NCBI GenBank assembly: GCA_023424135.1
Contig: JAFAEH010000217.1
Span: 1 to 44,907 of the forward strand
DNA from: Actinomycetes bacterium
GTDB taxonomy: Bacteria; Actinomycetota; Actinomycetes; Actinomycetales; Cellulomonadaceae
Length of the DNA stretch: 44,907 nucleotides
Direction: 5' to 3'
Part shown: one piece after another, positions 1-8,224 of the stretch
Layout: each line of letters begins with the position of its first letter
How positions within the stretch are numbered: the stretch's first letter is position 1
Made by a program: the position numbers and the translations under genes
The notes under the pieces: generated by a model
Seen by the model: the letters and a program-made list of their open reading frames with translations, nothing else
What the model was told of the DNA's origin: nothing
Database searches by the model: none

Positions 1-657
1 GACCGGACGTGCCGCGGGTGCGCCCGGAGCCGCGGTGCCGCGCGAGCTGCCCGCGGTGCGGCCCCGCACGATCCCGACGAGCTCCTGCGCGTGGGCGTGC
101 TCGCGGTCCGTGCGCCACACGAGGACGACGCGGGAGTCCGGGGCCGCGGGCACGGGCCGCACGGCGGTGCCGCGGCGGTCGTGCAGCCGGGCCAGGGAGT
201 GCGGCACGACCAGCAGACCCGCACCGGAGACGACGAGGTCGGCACCCGTGGGCACGTCGGGGACCTCGACGGTCTCGACTCCCGCCGGCTGCCACCCGAG
301 CACGTCGTCGGCGGGCAGCAGGAGCGTCTCACCCGCGAGGTCCTCGACGTCGACCTCGTCGACGACCGTCAGCACGTGGTCGGCGGGCACGACGACGACG
401 GTCCGCTCCGTCCACAGCGGCACGACCGCCCACCCGTCGGACGTGCGGGGCGTGGGGCCGGGCAGGCCGGGCACCGGACCGTCGACGCCGTCCGGCGGCA
501 GACGCAGCACGGCCGCGTCGACGTCGCCCGCGAGGACCGCGTCCGCCGCACCCGCGGGGTCGGCGTGCACGACGTCCAGCGGGTCGTCCGGCAGCCGCTC
601 GCGCCACACGCGCCCCCACCGGTCGGGGCTCGTCCCGGGCACCAGCAGGAGCCTCAT
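1..657 (-). CDS. LysR-type substrate-binding domain protein without HTH (3' end cut by window)
   Basis: The minus-strand frame begins MRLLLVPGTSPDRWG at an ATG at 657 and stays open to the window edge (219 codons visible). It reads as an effector-binding fold of LysR regulators: alternating strands and helices, with VVVPADHVL and LLLPADDVLGW stretches. The usual N-terminal helix-turn-helix is absent, because the first residues are already strand 1 of the binding domain. The ATG overlaps the trmB stop in an ATGA, so it is probably translated by coupling to trmB. HTH-less LysR-like proteins of this kind are common in actinobacteria and their role is unknown; DNA binding is not expected. The C-terminus is missing only because the window ends. 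Confidence 0.75.
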   Translation of the reverse strand, partial: MRLLLVPGTSPDRWGRVWRERLPDDPLDVVHADPAGAADAVLAGDVDAAVLRLPPDGVDGPVPGLPGPTPRTSDGWAVVPLWTERTVVVVPADHVLTVVDEVDVEDLAGETLLLPADDVLGWQPAGVETVEVPDVPTGADLVVSGAGLLVVPHSLARLHDRRGTAVRPVPAAPDSRVVLVWRTDREHAHAQELVGIVRGRTAGSSRGTAAPGAPAARPV

Positions 658-1400
658 CGCACGCGCCGCACGACGACGTCGGTGACGTCGTGCCCCAGGT
701 CGAGGCCACGCTGCTCGAAGCGCGTGACGGGCCGGTGCGCGGGCCGCGGCACGACGCCCCCGTCGAGGTCCGGGTCTGCCGTGAGCACGTCGACCATCTG
801 CGCCGCGTAGTCCGCCCAGTCGGTCGCGACGTGCAGCGTGCCGCCCACGCGCAGCCGGTCGCGCAGCAGCGCGACGTGCGCGGGCTGGACCAGGCGCCGC
901 TTGTGGTGGCGGGGCTTGGGCCACGGGTCCGGGAAGAACGCGTGCACCGCGTCCAGCGTGCCCGGTGCGATGTCGGCGCGCAGCAGGCGCAGCGCGTCGC
1001 CGTGCACGACGCGCACGTTCGTCAGGCCCTCGCGCTCCACGAGCAGCAGCAGCGCCGCGACGCCCGGCAGGTGCGCCTCGACGGCCAGCCAGTCGCGGTC
1101 CGGGTCGGCGGCGGCCATCGCCGCGGTCGCATCGCCCATGCCCGAGCCGATCTCGACGACCAGGGGTGCGTCGCGCCCGAGCAGCGCGACCGTGTCGATC
1201 GTCCCGTCGGGCGTGCGCGGCGGGGCGGCACGCTCGTCGTCGACGGAGAACCCCCACCGCCCGAACAACCGCTCGAGCGCGTCGGTGCGGTCGCGCCCGA
1301 GCGCGGCACGGCGCGGGTGGAACGTGCGCAGCGGCTCATGGGGGCGCGACGCGCGGTGGGTGAACACGTCGGGCCGCACGTGCCCCAGCCTACGCAGCAC
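654..1400 (-). CDS. trmB: tRNA (guanine-46-N7)-methyltransferase TrmB
   Basis: Predicted to methylate N7 of guanosine 46 in the variable loop of tRNAs using S-adenosylmethionine. The SAM-binding loop reads VEIGSGMGDAT (about residues 83-93), and the family signature FFPDPWPKPRHHKRR lies near residue 155. The 248-aa length fits bacterial TrmB once a short actinobacterial N-terminal extension is allowed for. The start is a GTG at 1400, 16 nt after the stop of the upstream VOC gene, so the two are probably cotranscribed. The end overlaps the next gene by ATGA. The family assignment is firm; a slightly later start would not change it. Confidence 0.93.
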   Translation of the reverse strand: MLRRLGHVRPDVFTHRASRPHEPLRTFHPRRAALGRDRTDALERLFGRWGFSVDDERAAPPRTPDGTIDTVALLGRDAPLVVEIGSGMGDATAAMAAADPDRDWLAVEAHLPGVAALLLLVEREGLTNVRVVHGDALRLLRADIAPGTLDAVHAFFPDPWPKPRHHKRRLVQPAHVALLRDRLRVGGTLHVATDWADYAAQMVDVLTADPDLDGGVVPRPAHRPVTRFEQRGLDLGHDVTDVVVRRVR

Positions 1401-1416
1401 CCGCCGGGTGACGTGC

Positions 1417-2196
1417 TCAGGCGACGACGTCGTCGGGCGGGCCCTGGACCAGCGCGACGACCTCGCCCGCGGGCCCGCGGACCAGCAGCACGCGCCCGTA
1501 CGGCGTGTCCTCCGGCCCGCTGACGACCTCGCCGCCGAGCGCCGCGACCTGCGGTGCGATCGCGTCGGCGTCCTCGACCCCCACGTACCAGGTCCACGCG
1601 GCCGGGACGTCGCCCGCGCCCGGTCCGTAGCCGCCGACGCCCGCGGCGGGCGTCCCGCCGACGGACAGCGACGTGTACGTGAAGTCCGGGGCGCTCATGT
1701 CCTGCTGCTCGTACCCGAACAGCGTCGCGTAGAACCGCCGCGCGCCGTCCGGGTCGTTCGACATCTGCTCGGCCCACAGGAACGCACCGGGCACGTCGGT
1801 GACCTCCCACCCGGTGCGCGTCCCGGACTCCCACAGGCCGACGACCGCGCCCGTCGGGTCGGACAGCACCGCGAGACGGCCCAGGTCGAGCACCGTCATC
1901 GGGCCCAGCACGACCGTCGCCCCGGCCTCGACCGCGTGCGCGACCGTCGCGACCACGTCGTCCGTCGCGAGGTACACGCACCAGCCCGCGGGGCGCGGCG
2001 ACGCGGCGACGGTCAGGCCCGCGACCGCGTGCCCGTCGACCGTCGCGGTGACGTACCCGCCCGTCTCCGGTCCGCCGACGCGGAACTGCCACCCCAGCAG
2101 CCCGCCGTAGAACCGCTGCGTCGGCCCGAGCTCCGGCACCGCCATGTCCGCCCAGCCGGGTACACCGGCGGGCCACGGGTCGGGGCTCACGGTCAT
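1417..2196 (-). CDS. Two-domain VOC (glyoxalase/bleomycin-resistance-like) protein
   Basis: A 259-aa protein made of two vicinal-oxygen-chelate repeats: the first around GWADMAVPELGPTQRFYGGL, the second around GAFLWAEQMSNDPDGARRF. This tandem form resembles the CFP-30B/Rv0577 type of actinobacterial VOC proteins, which are cytosolic and whose substrate is generally unknown. I chose the ATG at 2196 because a GGAGG-type ribosome site and a second GAGG lie just upstream; longer readings to 2277 add an arginine/proline-rich stretch that looks non-coding. The gene leads an apparent three-gene unit with trmB and the LysR-like gene and diverges from the CDF transporter gene across 97 bp. No catalytic role can be assigned from sequence alone. 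Confidence 0.85.
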   Translation of the reverse strand: MTVSPDPWPAGVPGWADMAVPELGPTQRFYGGLLGWQFRVGGPETGGYVTATVDGHAVAGLTVAASPRPAGWCVYLATDDVVATVAHAVEAGATVVLGPMTVLDLGRLAVLSDPTGAVVGLWESGTRTGWEVTDVPGAFLWAEQMSNDPDGARRFYATLFGYEQQDMSAPDFTYTSLSVGGTPAAGVGGYGPGAGDVPAAWTWYVGVEDADAIAPQVAALGGEVVSGPEDTPYGRVLLVRGPAGEVVALVQGPPDDVVA

Positions 2197-2293
2197 CCTC
2201 GGTCCTCCGGGTGGGGTGCGGCGTGCGGGGCGAGCACAGCCAACCACCGCCGTCCCCGTCGCGCACGACGTGCCCACGTGCTACGCCAGTGCC

Positions 2294-3361
2294 ATGACCG
2301 ACGCACGTGAGCCGGCGCAGCCGCCCGACCCGACGGACACCGCCCCCGGTGCACCCGGCACCGCGCAGCCCCGCGAGTCGCAGGACGCGCTCGACGCGCT
2401 CGTCGCCGGTCAGGAGGACGGGGGCGGCGAGTCGACCGTCACGGTCGTGCTCGCGCTCGCGGCGAACGCGCTCATCGCCGTCGCGAAGACCGTCGCGGCC
2501 GTCGTCACGGGCGCCGCGTCGATGCTCGCCGAGGCCGCGCACTCGTGGGCCGACACCGGCAACGAGGTGTTCCTGCTGGTCGCGCAGCGCCGCGGCGGGC
2601 GCGCCCCCGACGAGTCGCACCCGTTCGGGTACGGCCGCGAGGTCTACGTGTGGTCGATGTTCGCGGCCATCGGCCTGTTCGCGGTCGGGGCCGGGGTGTC
2701 CGTGACGCACGGGATCCAGGAGCTCGCGCACCCGCAGCCCGCCTCCGACTTCCACGTCGCGTACCTCGTGCTCGCGATCGCGTTCGTGCTCGAGGGCGTG
2801 TCGTTCCTGCAGGCGTGGCGCCAGACCCGCGCCGAGGCCCGGCGCCGCGAGCGTGGCCTGTTCGAGCAGGTGCTCGGCACGTCGGACCCGACCGTGCGGG
2901 CCGTGTTCTTCGAGGACGCCGCGGCGCTGCTCGGCATCGTCATCGCGGCCGGGGGCATCGCGCTGCACGAGGTCACGGGCTCGACCGTGCCCGACGCGGT
3001 CGGCTCGATCCTCGTCGGGCTGCTGCTCGGGTACGTCGCGGTCGTGCTCATCGGGCGCAACATCCGCTTCCTCGTCGGCGAGACCGTCGACCCCCGCCTG
3101 CAGACCGCCGCGCTGCGCCGCCTGCTCGCGATGCCGCAGGTCGCGCGCGTGACGCAGCTGCGCCTGGAGGTCGTCGGGGCCCGCCAGGTGTTCCTCACGG
3201 GTGCCGTCGACCTGACCGGCGACCCCGGTGAGGAGCAGGCGTCGCACCTGCTGGCCGAGCTCGAGACGACCGTCCGGGCCATGCCGGGCGTCGTCGGCGT
3301 CGTGCTGTCCCTGGCCGAGCCGCACGAGCCGTCCCTCGTCCCCCCGTCTCCGGCCCCCTGA
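2294..3361 (+). CDS. Cation diffusion facilitator (CDF) family transporter
   Basis: A 355-aa inner-membrane metal/proton antiporter of the CDF superfamily. After a hydrophilic 45-residue N-terminus, about six membrane segments follow. The metal-site signatures are visible: HSWADTGNE in the second helix and FFEDAAALLG in the fifth. The C-terminal 80 residues form the cytoplasmic dimerisation domain. Likely substrates are zinc, iron, manganese or cobalt, which sequence inspection cannot separate. The start is an ATG at 2294; upstream in-frame codons read through the divergent promoter and were rejected. The gene is monocistronic and ends against two REP-like hairpins. Confidence 0.9.
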   Translation: MTDAREPAQPPDPTDTAPGAPGTAQPRESQDALDALVAGQEDGGGESTVTVVLALAANALIAVAKTVAAVVTGAASMLAEAAHSWADTGNEVFLLVAQRRGGRAPDESHPFGYGREVYVWSMFAAIGLFAVGAGVSVTHGIQELAHPQPASDFHVAYLVLAIAFVLEGVSFLQAWRQTRAEARRRERGLFEQVLGTSDPTVRAVFFEDAAALLGIVIAAGGIALHEVTGSTVPDAVGSILVGLLLGYVAVVLIGRNIRFLVGETVDPRLQTAALRRLLAMPQVARVTQLRLEVVGARQVFLTGAVDLTGDPGEEQASHLLAELETTVRAMPGVVGVVLSLAEPHEPSLVPPSPAP

Positions 3362-3410
3362 CCCCACCCGGCCACCCCCCACCCGGCCCCTCACCCCCAC
3401 CCCCCCAGGT

Positions 3411-3492
3411 CGTGAGAGAGCAATCCGATCGCTCTCTCGCGGGGTGGTGCTGCCGCGTTGGTGGTGAGAGTGCGATCGGATCGCTCTCTCGC
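3411..3492. repeat. REP-like palindromic repeat family, copies A and B
   Basis: Two copies of a palindrome of about 28-30 bp with the core GAGAGNGCGATCGGATCGCT lie at 3411-3440 and 3463-3492. Copy A is in the opposite orientation and slightly diverged (arms GAGAGAGC and GCTCTCTC). Copy B has 12-bp arms with one mismatch. They sit between the convergent CDF and hydrolase genes, so they could terminate transcription or stabilise 3' ends. The same family recurs at 12081-12152 and 38807-38960. Confidence 0.85.
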
Positions 3493-3524
3493 GGGGGTGT
3501 GGCGGGTGGGGGCTGGGGGCGTGG

Positions 3525-4523
3525 TCAGGGGGGAGGGAGTCGCTTGCCGAGGAACTCGACGACCTCGGTGAGGTAGCGCTCGCGGGCGGCCGGACCGGAC
3601 AGGGCGAGGTCGTGCGCGCCGCCGGGGACCTCGACGTACGTGACGTCCGGGCCGAGCAGCGGGGCGCGTGCCGCGATCTGCGCCGGGTCGAGCACCGAGT
3701 CCGTGGTCAGCAGCGCGTCGTGCGCGCGCCGGTCGGGTCCGGCGGCGTCCGACGCGAGGACGAGCACCGGCACGTCGACCGCGAGGCCGCGTGCGACCCG
3801 GGCGTGGGCGCGGCGCACCGTGCGCACGAACCCCGTGCGGACCGGGAAGCCCTCGTGCGGCTTCCACGCGAGGTCGAAGTCCCACTCGCCGCCCGTGCCC
3901 CGGTGCAGGGCCTGCCCGTAGAACGGTGCGAGACCGCGCATCCGCACCCGCGGCGCCGGCCGCCCGAGCACGTCGACCACGCGTGTCGCGACCGTCCGCT
4001 CGAACCACGTCCCGCGCAGGTCCAGCCACGGCGAGTTCAGGACGAGCGCGTCGACGAGCCCGAGCCCGCGGCGCGCATCGGCCCACAGGGCTGCGGTCAG
4101 CCCGCCCGTCGAGTGCCCGAGCAGGACGAGCGCGTCGTGGTCGGCGCGGACCGCGCGGACGGCCGCGTCGAGCTCCTCGACGTACAGCGAGAGGTCGGTC
4201 GTCTCGTTGGGGGGACGGCCGGTGCGGATCGAGCGGCCGTGGTCGCGCAGGTCGAGCGCGTACACGTCGTACCCGGCCGCGGCGAGCGCGTCACCGACGT
4301 GCGGGTGGAAGAAGTAGTCGACGAAGCCGTGCAGGTACAGGACCGCGGCGCGCGCCGGCGGTGCGTCGTCGTCGGGCGTGCGTCGCACGAGCGTGGCGAC
4401 GGGGTCGACGCCCGTGCGCCGGGCGACCCCGTCGGGACGCAGGTGCAGCGTGCGCGCGCGCCACGGCCCGCCCAGCACGTCGGGGGTCTCGTCGTCCCAG
4501 CGGTCGTCCGCGTCGTCGGCCAC
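3525..4523 (-). CDS. Alpha/beta hydrolase (serine aminopeptidase/monoacylglycerol-lipase-like)
   Basis: A 332-aa alpha/beta-hydrolase with the oxyanion HGF motif (LYLHGFVDYFF, about residue 63), the nucleophile elbow GHSTGG (about residue 136) and a late histidine in GGAHDL (about residue 306). An acidic partner is plausible in the LASDAAG region. It resembles the S33 lysophospholipase/monoglyceride-lipase type and has no signal peptide, so it is probably a cytosolic esterase with unknown substrate. The start is GTG at 4523 with GAGG 8 nt upstream. A 17-bp perfect hairpin lies 34 bp upstream, between this gene and the phosphatase gene. Confidence 0.85.
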   Translation of the reverse strand: MADDADDRWDDETPDVLGGPWRARTLHLRPDGVARRTGVDPVATLVRRTPDDDAPPARAAVLYLHGFVDYFFHPHVGDALAAAGYDVYALDLRDHGRSIRTGRPPNETTDLSLYVEELDAAVRAVRADHDALVLLGHSTGGLTAALWADARRGLGLVDALVLNSPWLDLRGTWFERTVATRVVDVLGRPAPRVRMRGLAPFYGQALHRGTGGEWDFDLAWKPHEGFPVRTGFVRTVRRAHARVARGLAVDVPVLVLASDAAGPDRRAHDALLTTDSVLDPAQIAARAPLLGPDVTYVEVPGGAHDLALSGPAARERYLTEVVEFLGKRLPPP

Positions 4524-4556
4524 GTCGCGATCCTCGCACGTCCGGCCGCCCCCGGT

Positions 4557-4601
4557 GAGGCAGAGGATCTCGGGAGCTATGGTGCCGAGATCCTCTGCCT
4601 C
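4557..4601 (-). terminator. 17-bp perfect hairpin between phosphatase and hydrolase genes
   Basis: Left arm GAGGCAGAGGATCTCGG (4557-4573), 11-nt loop, and right arm its exact complement (4585-4601). No T-tract follows on either strand. Position suggests a terminator for the phosphatase gene ending at 4619. Being also immediately upstream of the hydrolase start, it could instead affect that gene's mRNA. Confidence 0.7.
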
Positions 4602-4618
4602 GCGGGACGTGTCGGGGC

Positions 4619-5278
4619 TCAGACGGCGGCCGGCACGGGGGTCGGCGTGCTCATGGGGCGTGCGGCGACGTGGCCCTGCTGGGCGACGTCGAGCGCGACG
4701 GCCGTCAGGCGCGTCGTGCCGTCGGGGTCGACCTCGACGGTCGACACCGAGGCGTTGGGCAGCGGGACGAGGCCGATCTCGTCGACGGTCGCGAGGTACG
4801 CGCCGAGCGCGAGGCCGTGGCCGACGACGAGCACGTGCGCGTCGTCCGCGTGGGCGGCGGCGATGCGTGCGAAGACGTCGCGCGTGCGCTCCATGAAGTC
4901 CGCGGCGGGCTCACCGCCCGGCAGGCCGGGGTGGCGGCCCGTCAGGACGTCGGTCACGAGCTCGGGCCACGCGACGACGTCGTCGAGGACGCGCTCGGGC
5001 TTCTGCTCGTAGATGCCGAAGTGGAACTCCATCAGCCCGGGGTCGGTGCGCAGCGGCACGTCGGGGTGGTGGCGCAGCAGCTCGACCGCGGTCGCGACGG
5101 CGCGCCCCGAGGGCGACGCCCACGCGGCGGTGAACGGTGTGCCCGCGAGGTGGCGTGCGGTGGTGCGCACACCCGCGCGGCCGTCGCGCGTCAGGGGTGA
5201 GTCGCAGCGTCCCTGCAGGATGCGGCGGGCGTTGAAGTGCGTACGGCCGTGGCGGACGAGCGTCATGGTGAGGGTCAT
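4619..5278 (-). CDS. Histidine phosphatase family protein (phosphoglycerate-mutase-like)
   Basis: A 219-aa member of the histidine phosphatase superfamily. The phospho-accepting motif LVRHGRTHFN is at residues 7-16, the acid catalytic region is around LMEFHFGIYE, and the second histidine lies in VLVVGHGLALG (about residue 176). Cytosolic; the substrate could be a sugar phosphate or nucleotide, and the superfamily is too broad to choose. I take the ATG at 5278 (MTLTMTLVRHG); ATG 5266 is an alternative. Longer readings extend across the clpB promoter and were rejected. It diverges from clpB. Confidence 0.88.
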   Translation of the reverse strand: MTLTMTLVRHGRTHFNARRILQGRCDSPLTRDGRAGVRTTARHLAGTPFTAAWASPSGRAVATAVELLRHHPDVPLRTDPGLMEFHFGIYEQKPERVLDDVVAWPELVTDVLTGRHPGLPGGEPAADFMERTRDVFARIAAAHADDAHVLVVGHGLALGAYLATVDEIGLVPLPNASVSTVEVDPDGTTRLTAVALDVAQQGHVAARPMSTPTPVPAAV

Positions 5279-5398
5279 CGGTGCCCTGCTCTCTCTCGGT
5301 GGTCGGCCCGACGCTAGGGGCCGTGCGTGTCGCGCGGACGACGCGGATGTGTCGCGTCGGAAACGGTTGCGCAGCGAGTCTCCGGTGAGCGGAGCAAA

Positions 5399-5419
5399 GT
5401 TGAGCGGAATAGACTCAAG
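5399..5419 (+). promoter_or_regulatory. HAIR operator (HspR-associated inverted repeat) upstream of clpB
   Basis: GTTGAGC, a 7-nt spacer, then ACTCAAG. This fits the HAIR consensus CTTGAGT-N7-ACTCAAG with two mismatches in the left half. HspR represses dnaK and clpB operons in actinobacteria, and the site lies 68 bp upstream of the clpB start. hspR itself is not in the window, so the regulator is inferred. Confidence 0.85.
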
Positions 5420-5486
5420 TCCGCAGCCGGTTGAGAAGGCTGAACCTGACAGGCAGTCGTGCGGGCACCACACAGGGAGGCACGAG

Positions 5487-8078
5487 TTGGACGCGAAGTT
5501 CACCACCCGATCGCAGGAGGCGCTGGGCGCCGCCATCCAGTCCGCGGGCGCCGCCGGGAACCCGCAGCTCGAACCGGCGCACGTCCTGGACGCCCTGCTC
5601 CAGCAGGACGGCGGCGTGGCCAACGGGCTGCTCGACGCCGTCGGCGCCGACCGCGGCGCGCTCGGCCGGGCCGTGCGCGGCATCCTCGTCAACCTGCCGT
5701 CGTCGACCGGCTCGTCCGTGACACAGCCGGGCGCGTCGCGGCAGACCGCCGCCGCGCTCGAGGCCGCCAACGCCGAGGCACGCAGCCTCGGCGACGACTA
5801 CGTGTCCACCGAGCACCTGCTCATCGGCCTGGCCGCCGGCCAGTCCGGTGTCGCCGACGCGCTGCGCGCCGCCGGGGCGTCCCGGGACGCGCTCGTCGCC
5901 GCGCTGCCCACCGTGCGCGGCAACGCCCGCGTCACCACCGCCAACCCCGAGGGCACGTACAAGGCCCTCGAGCAGTACGGCGTCGACCTCACGCAGCGCG
6001 CCCGCGACGGCAGGCTCGACCCCGTCATCGGCCGCGACGCCGAGATCCGGCGCGTCGTGCAGGTGCTGTCGCGACGCACCAAGAACAACCCCGTCCTCAT
6101 CGGTGAACCCGGCGTCGGCAAGACCGCCGTCGTCGAGGGGCTCGCGCAGCGCATCGTCGCCGGGGACGTCCCCGAGTCGCTGCGCGGCAAGACGCTGGTC
6201 TCGCTCGACCTGGCCTCGATGGTCGCGGGCGCCAAGTACCGCGGCGAGTTCGAGGAGCGGCTCAAGGCCGTGCTGGCCGAGATCACCGGCTCCGACGGGC
6301 AGATCATCACGTTCATCGACGAGCTCCACACGGTCGTCGGAGCAGGGGCCGGCGGCGAGGGCGCGATGGACGCGGGCAACATGCTCAAGCCCATGCTGGC
6401 CCGCGGCGAGCTGCGCCTCGTGGGCGCGACCACGCTCGACGAGTACCGCGAGCGCATCGAGAAGGACCCCGCGCTGGAGCGCCGCTTCCAGCAGGTGTTC
6501 GTCGGCGAGCCGTCCGTCGAGGACACGATCGCGATCCTGCGTGGCCTCAAGGAGCGCTACGAGGCGCACCACAAGGTGACCATCGCGGACTCCGCACTCG
6601 TCGCCGCCGCGACCCTGTCCGACCGGTACATCACCGGCCGCCAGCTCCCCGACAAGGCCATCGACCTCGTCGACGAGGCCGCCTCGCGGCTGCGCATGGA
6701 GCTCGACTCCTCGCCCGTCGAGATCGACGAGCTGCAGCGCGCCGTCACGCGCCTGGAGATGGAGGAGGTCGTGCTCTCCGAGGCCGACGACCCCGCCTCC
6801 GTCGAGCGCCTCGAGCGGCTGCGCGCCGACCTGGCCGACCGCCGCGAGGAGCTCGCCGCCCTCAACGCGCGCTGGGAGAAGGAGAAGGCCGGTCACAACC
6901 GGGTCGGTGACCTGCGCGCCCGCCTCGACACGCTGCGCGCCGACGCCGAGCGCGCCCAGCGCGAGGGTGACCTCGCGACCGCCGGACGCCTGCTGTACGG
7001 CGAGATCCCCACCGTCGAGAAGGAGATCGCCGCCGCGGAGGCGTCGGAGGCCGCCGAGGACACCGAGCTCGCGGCCGAGGCCACCCCGATGATCGCCGAG
7101 AAGGTCGGGCCCGACGAGGTCGCCGAGGTCGTCGCGGCGTGGACCGGCATCCCCGCCGGCAGGCTGCTCGAGGGCGAGACCGCCAAGCTGCTGCGCATGG
7201 AGGAGGTCCTCGGCGAGCGGCTCATCGGGCAGAAGGCCGCGGTCGCCGCCGTGTCCGACGCGGTCCGTCGCGCCCGCGCCGGGATCTCCGACCCCGACCG
7301 GCCCACCGGGTCCTTCCTGTTCCTCGGGCCCACCGGCGTCGGCAAGACCGAGCTCGCCAAGGCGCTCGCGGACTTCCTGTTCGACGACGAGCGCGCGATG
7401 GTCCGCATCGACATGTCCGAGTACGCCGAGAAGCACTCGGTCGCCCGGCTCGTCGGCGCGCCCCCCGGGTACGTCGGGTACGAGGAGGGCGGTCAGCTCA
7501 CCGAGGCCGTGCGGCGACGGCCGTACTCGGTGGTCCTGCTCGACGAGGTCGAGAAGGCGCACCCCGAGGTGTTCGACGTCCTGCTGCAGGTGCTCGACGA
7601 CGGGCGGCTGACCGACGGCCAGGGCCGCACGGTCGACTTCCGCAACGTCATCCTCGTGCTCACGTCGAACCTGGGTTCGCAGTTCCTCGTCGACCCGGTG
7701 CTCGACGAGGCCGCGAAGCGCGACGCGGTCATGGGGGCGGTGCGTGCCGCGTTCAAGCCGGAGTTCCTCAACCGCCTGGACGACATCGTGCTGTTCGACG
7801 CGCTCTCGATCGAGGAGATCGGCCGGATCGTCGACCTGCAGGTCGAGTCGCTGGCGCGTCGCCTGGCCGAGCGTCGCCTGACGCTCGACGTCTCCGACGG
7901 CGCGCGGGAGTGGCTCGCGCTCGAGGGCTACGACCCCGCCTACGGTGCGCGTCCGCTGCGTCGGCTGGTGCAGAAGGAGATCGGCGACCGCCTGGCCCGG
8001 AACCTGCTCGCGGGCCAGATCCGCGACGGGGACACGGTCCACGTCGACCTCGCCGACGGAGGTCTCACGGTCCGCTGA
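5487..8078 (+). CDS. clpB: Chaperone ATPase ClpB
   Basis: An 863-aa hexameric AAA+ disaggregase that, with DnaK/DnaJ/GrpE, resolubilises aggregated proteins after heat stress. Order seen: N-terminal Clp repeat domain (1-145), first nucleotide domain with GEPGVGKT (206-213) and FIDELHT, a middle coiled-coil region with R/E-rich heptads (about 410-530), and second nucleotide domain with GPTGVGKT and LLDEVEKAH. ClpB-type GYVGYEEGG follows, and there is no IGF loop for ClpP. The start is TTG at 5487, supported by GGGAGG six nt upstream and by the conserved MDAKFTTRSQEAL beginning. Regulation by HspR is suggested by the HAIR site. Confidence 0.97.
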   Translation: MDAKFTTRSQEALGAAIQSAGAAGNPQLEPAHVLDALLQQDGGVANGLLDAVGADRGALGRAVRGILVNLPSSTGSSVTQPGASRQTAAALEAANAEARSLGDDYVSTEHLLIGLAAGQSGVADALRAAGASRDALVAALPTVRGNARVTTANPEGTYKALEQYGVDLTQRARDGRLDPVIGRDAEIRRVVQVLSRRTKNNPVLIGEPGVGKTAVVEGLAQRIVAGDVPESLRGKTLVSLDLASMVAGAKYRGEFEERLKAVLAEITGSDGQIITFIDELHTVVGAGAGGEGAMDAGNMLKPMLARGELRLVGATTLDEYRERIEKDPALERRFQQVFVGEPSVEDTIAILRGLKERYEAHHKVTIADSALVAAATLSDRYITGRQLPDKAIDLVDEAASRLRMELDSSPVEIDELQRAVTRLEMEEVVLSEADDPASVERLERLRADLADRREELAALNARWEKEKAGHNRVGDLRARLDTLRADAERAQREGDLATAGRLLYGEIPTVEKEIAAAEASEAAEDTELAAEATPMIAEKVGPDEVAEVVAAWTGIPAGRLLEGETAKLLRMEEVLGERLIGQKAAVAAVSDAVRRARAGISDPDRPTGSFLFLGPTGVGKTELAKALADFLFDDERAMVRIDMSEYAEKHSVARLVGAPPGYVGYEEGGQLTEAVRRRPYSVVLLDEVEKAHPEVFDVLLQVLDDGRLTDGQGRTVDFRNVILVLTSNLGSQFLVDPVLDEAAKRDAVMGAVRAAFKPEFLNRLDDIVLFDALSIEEIGRIVDLQVESLARRLAERRLTLDVSDGAREWLALEGYDPAYGARPLRRLVQKEIGDRLARNLLAGQIRDGDTVHVDLADGGLTVR

Positions 8079-8090
8079 CCACCACCACCC

Positions 8091-8163
8091 CGCCGAGCGC
8101 GGTACACGTCCGCCGAGCGCGGTACTCGTGTCATCCGCTGTCGATGGACGAGTACCGCGCTCG
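8091..8163 (+). repeat. Three-arm repeat/hairpin downstream of clpB
   Basis: Two tandem 20-bp copies beginning CGCCGAGCGCGGTAC (8091-8110 and 8111-8130) are followed by an inverted copy. CGAGCGCGGTACTCGT (8114-8129) pairs perfectly with 8148-8163 (16 bp, 18-nt loop). The first copy can pair with the same right arm with one mismatch. Probably the clpB terminator; the extra arm allows alternative folding. Confidence 0.8.
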
Positions 8164-8224
8164 CGGGGTGTGGGGTGGTGCGGGGGTCCGTGGCGGTGGC
8201 GTGCGTGGGTGGGATGCTGGGGGC

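Noticed and set aside
9..1523. Long plus-strand reading frame of 504 codons
   Set aside because: It is Arg/Pro/Ala-rich without any recognisable motif and lies antisense to trmB and the LysR-type gene, which have clear homology; a GC-rich shadow frame.
3411..3492. Repeated palindromes considered as a CRISPR array
   Set aside because: Only two units per locus, palindromic throughout, irregular spacing and no cas genes; REP-like elements fit better.
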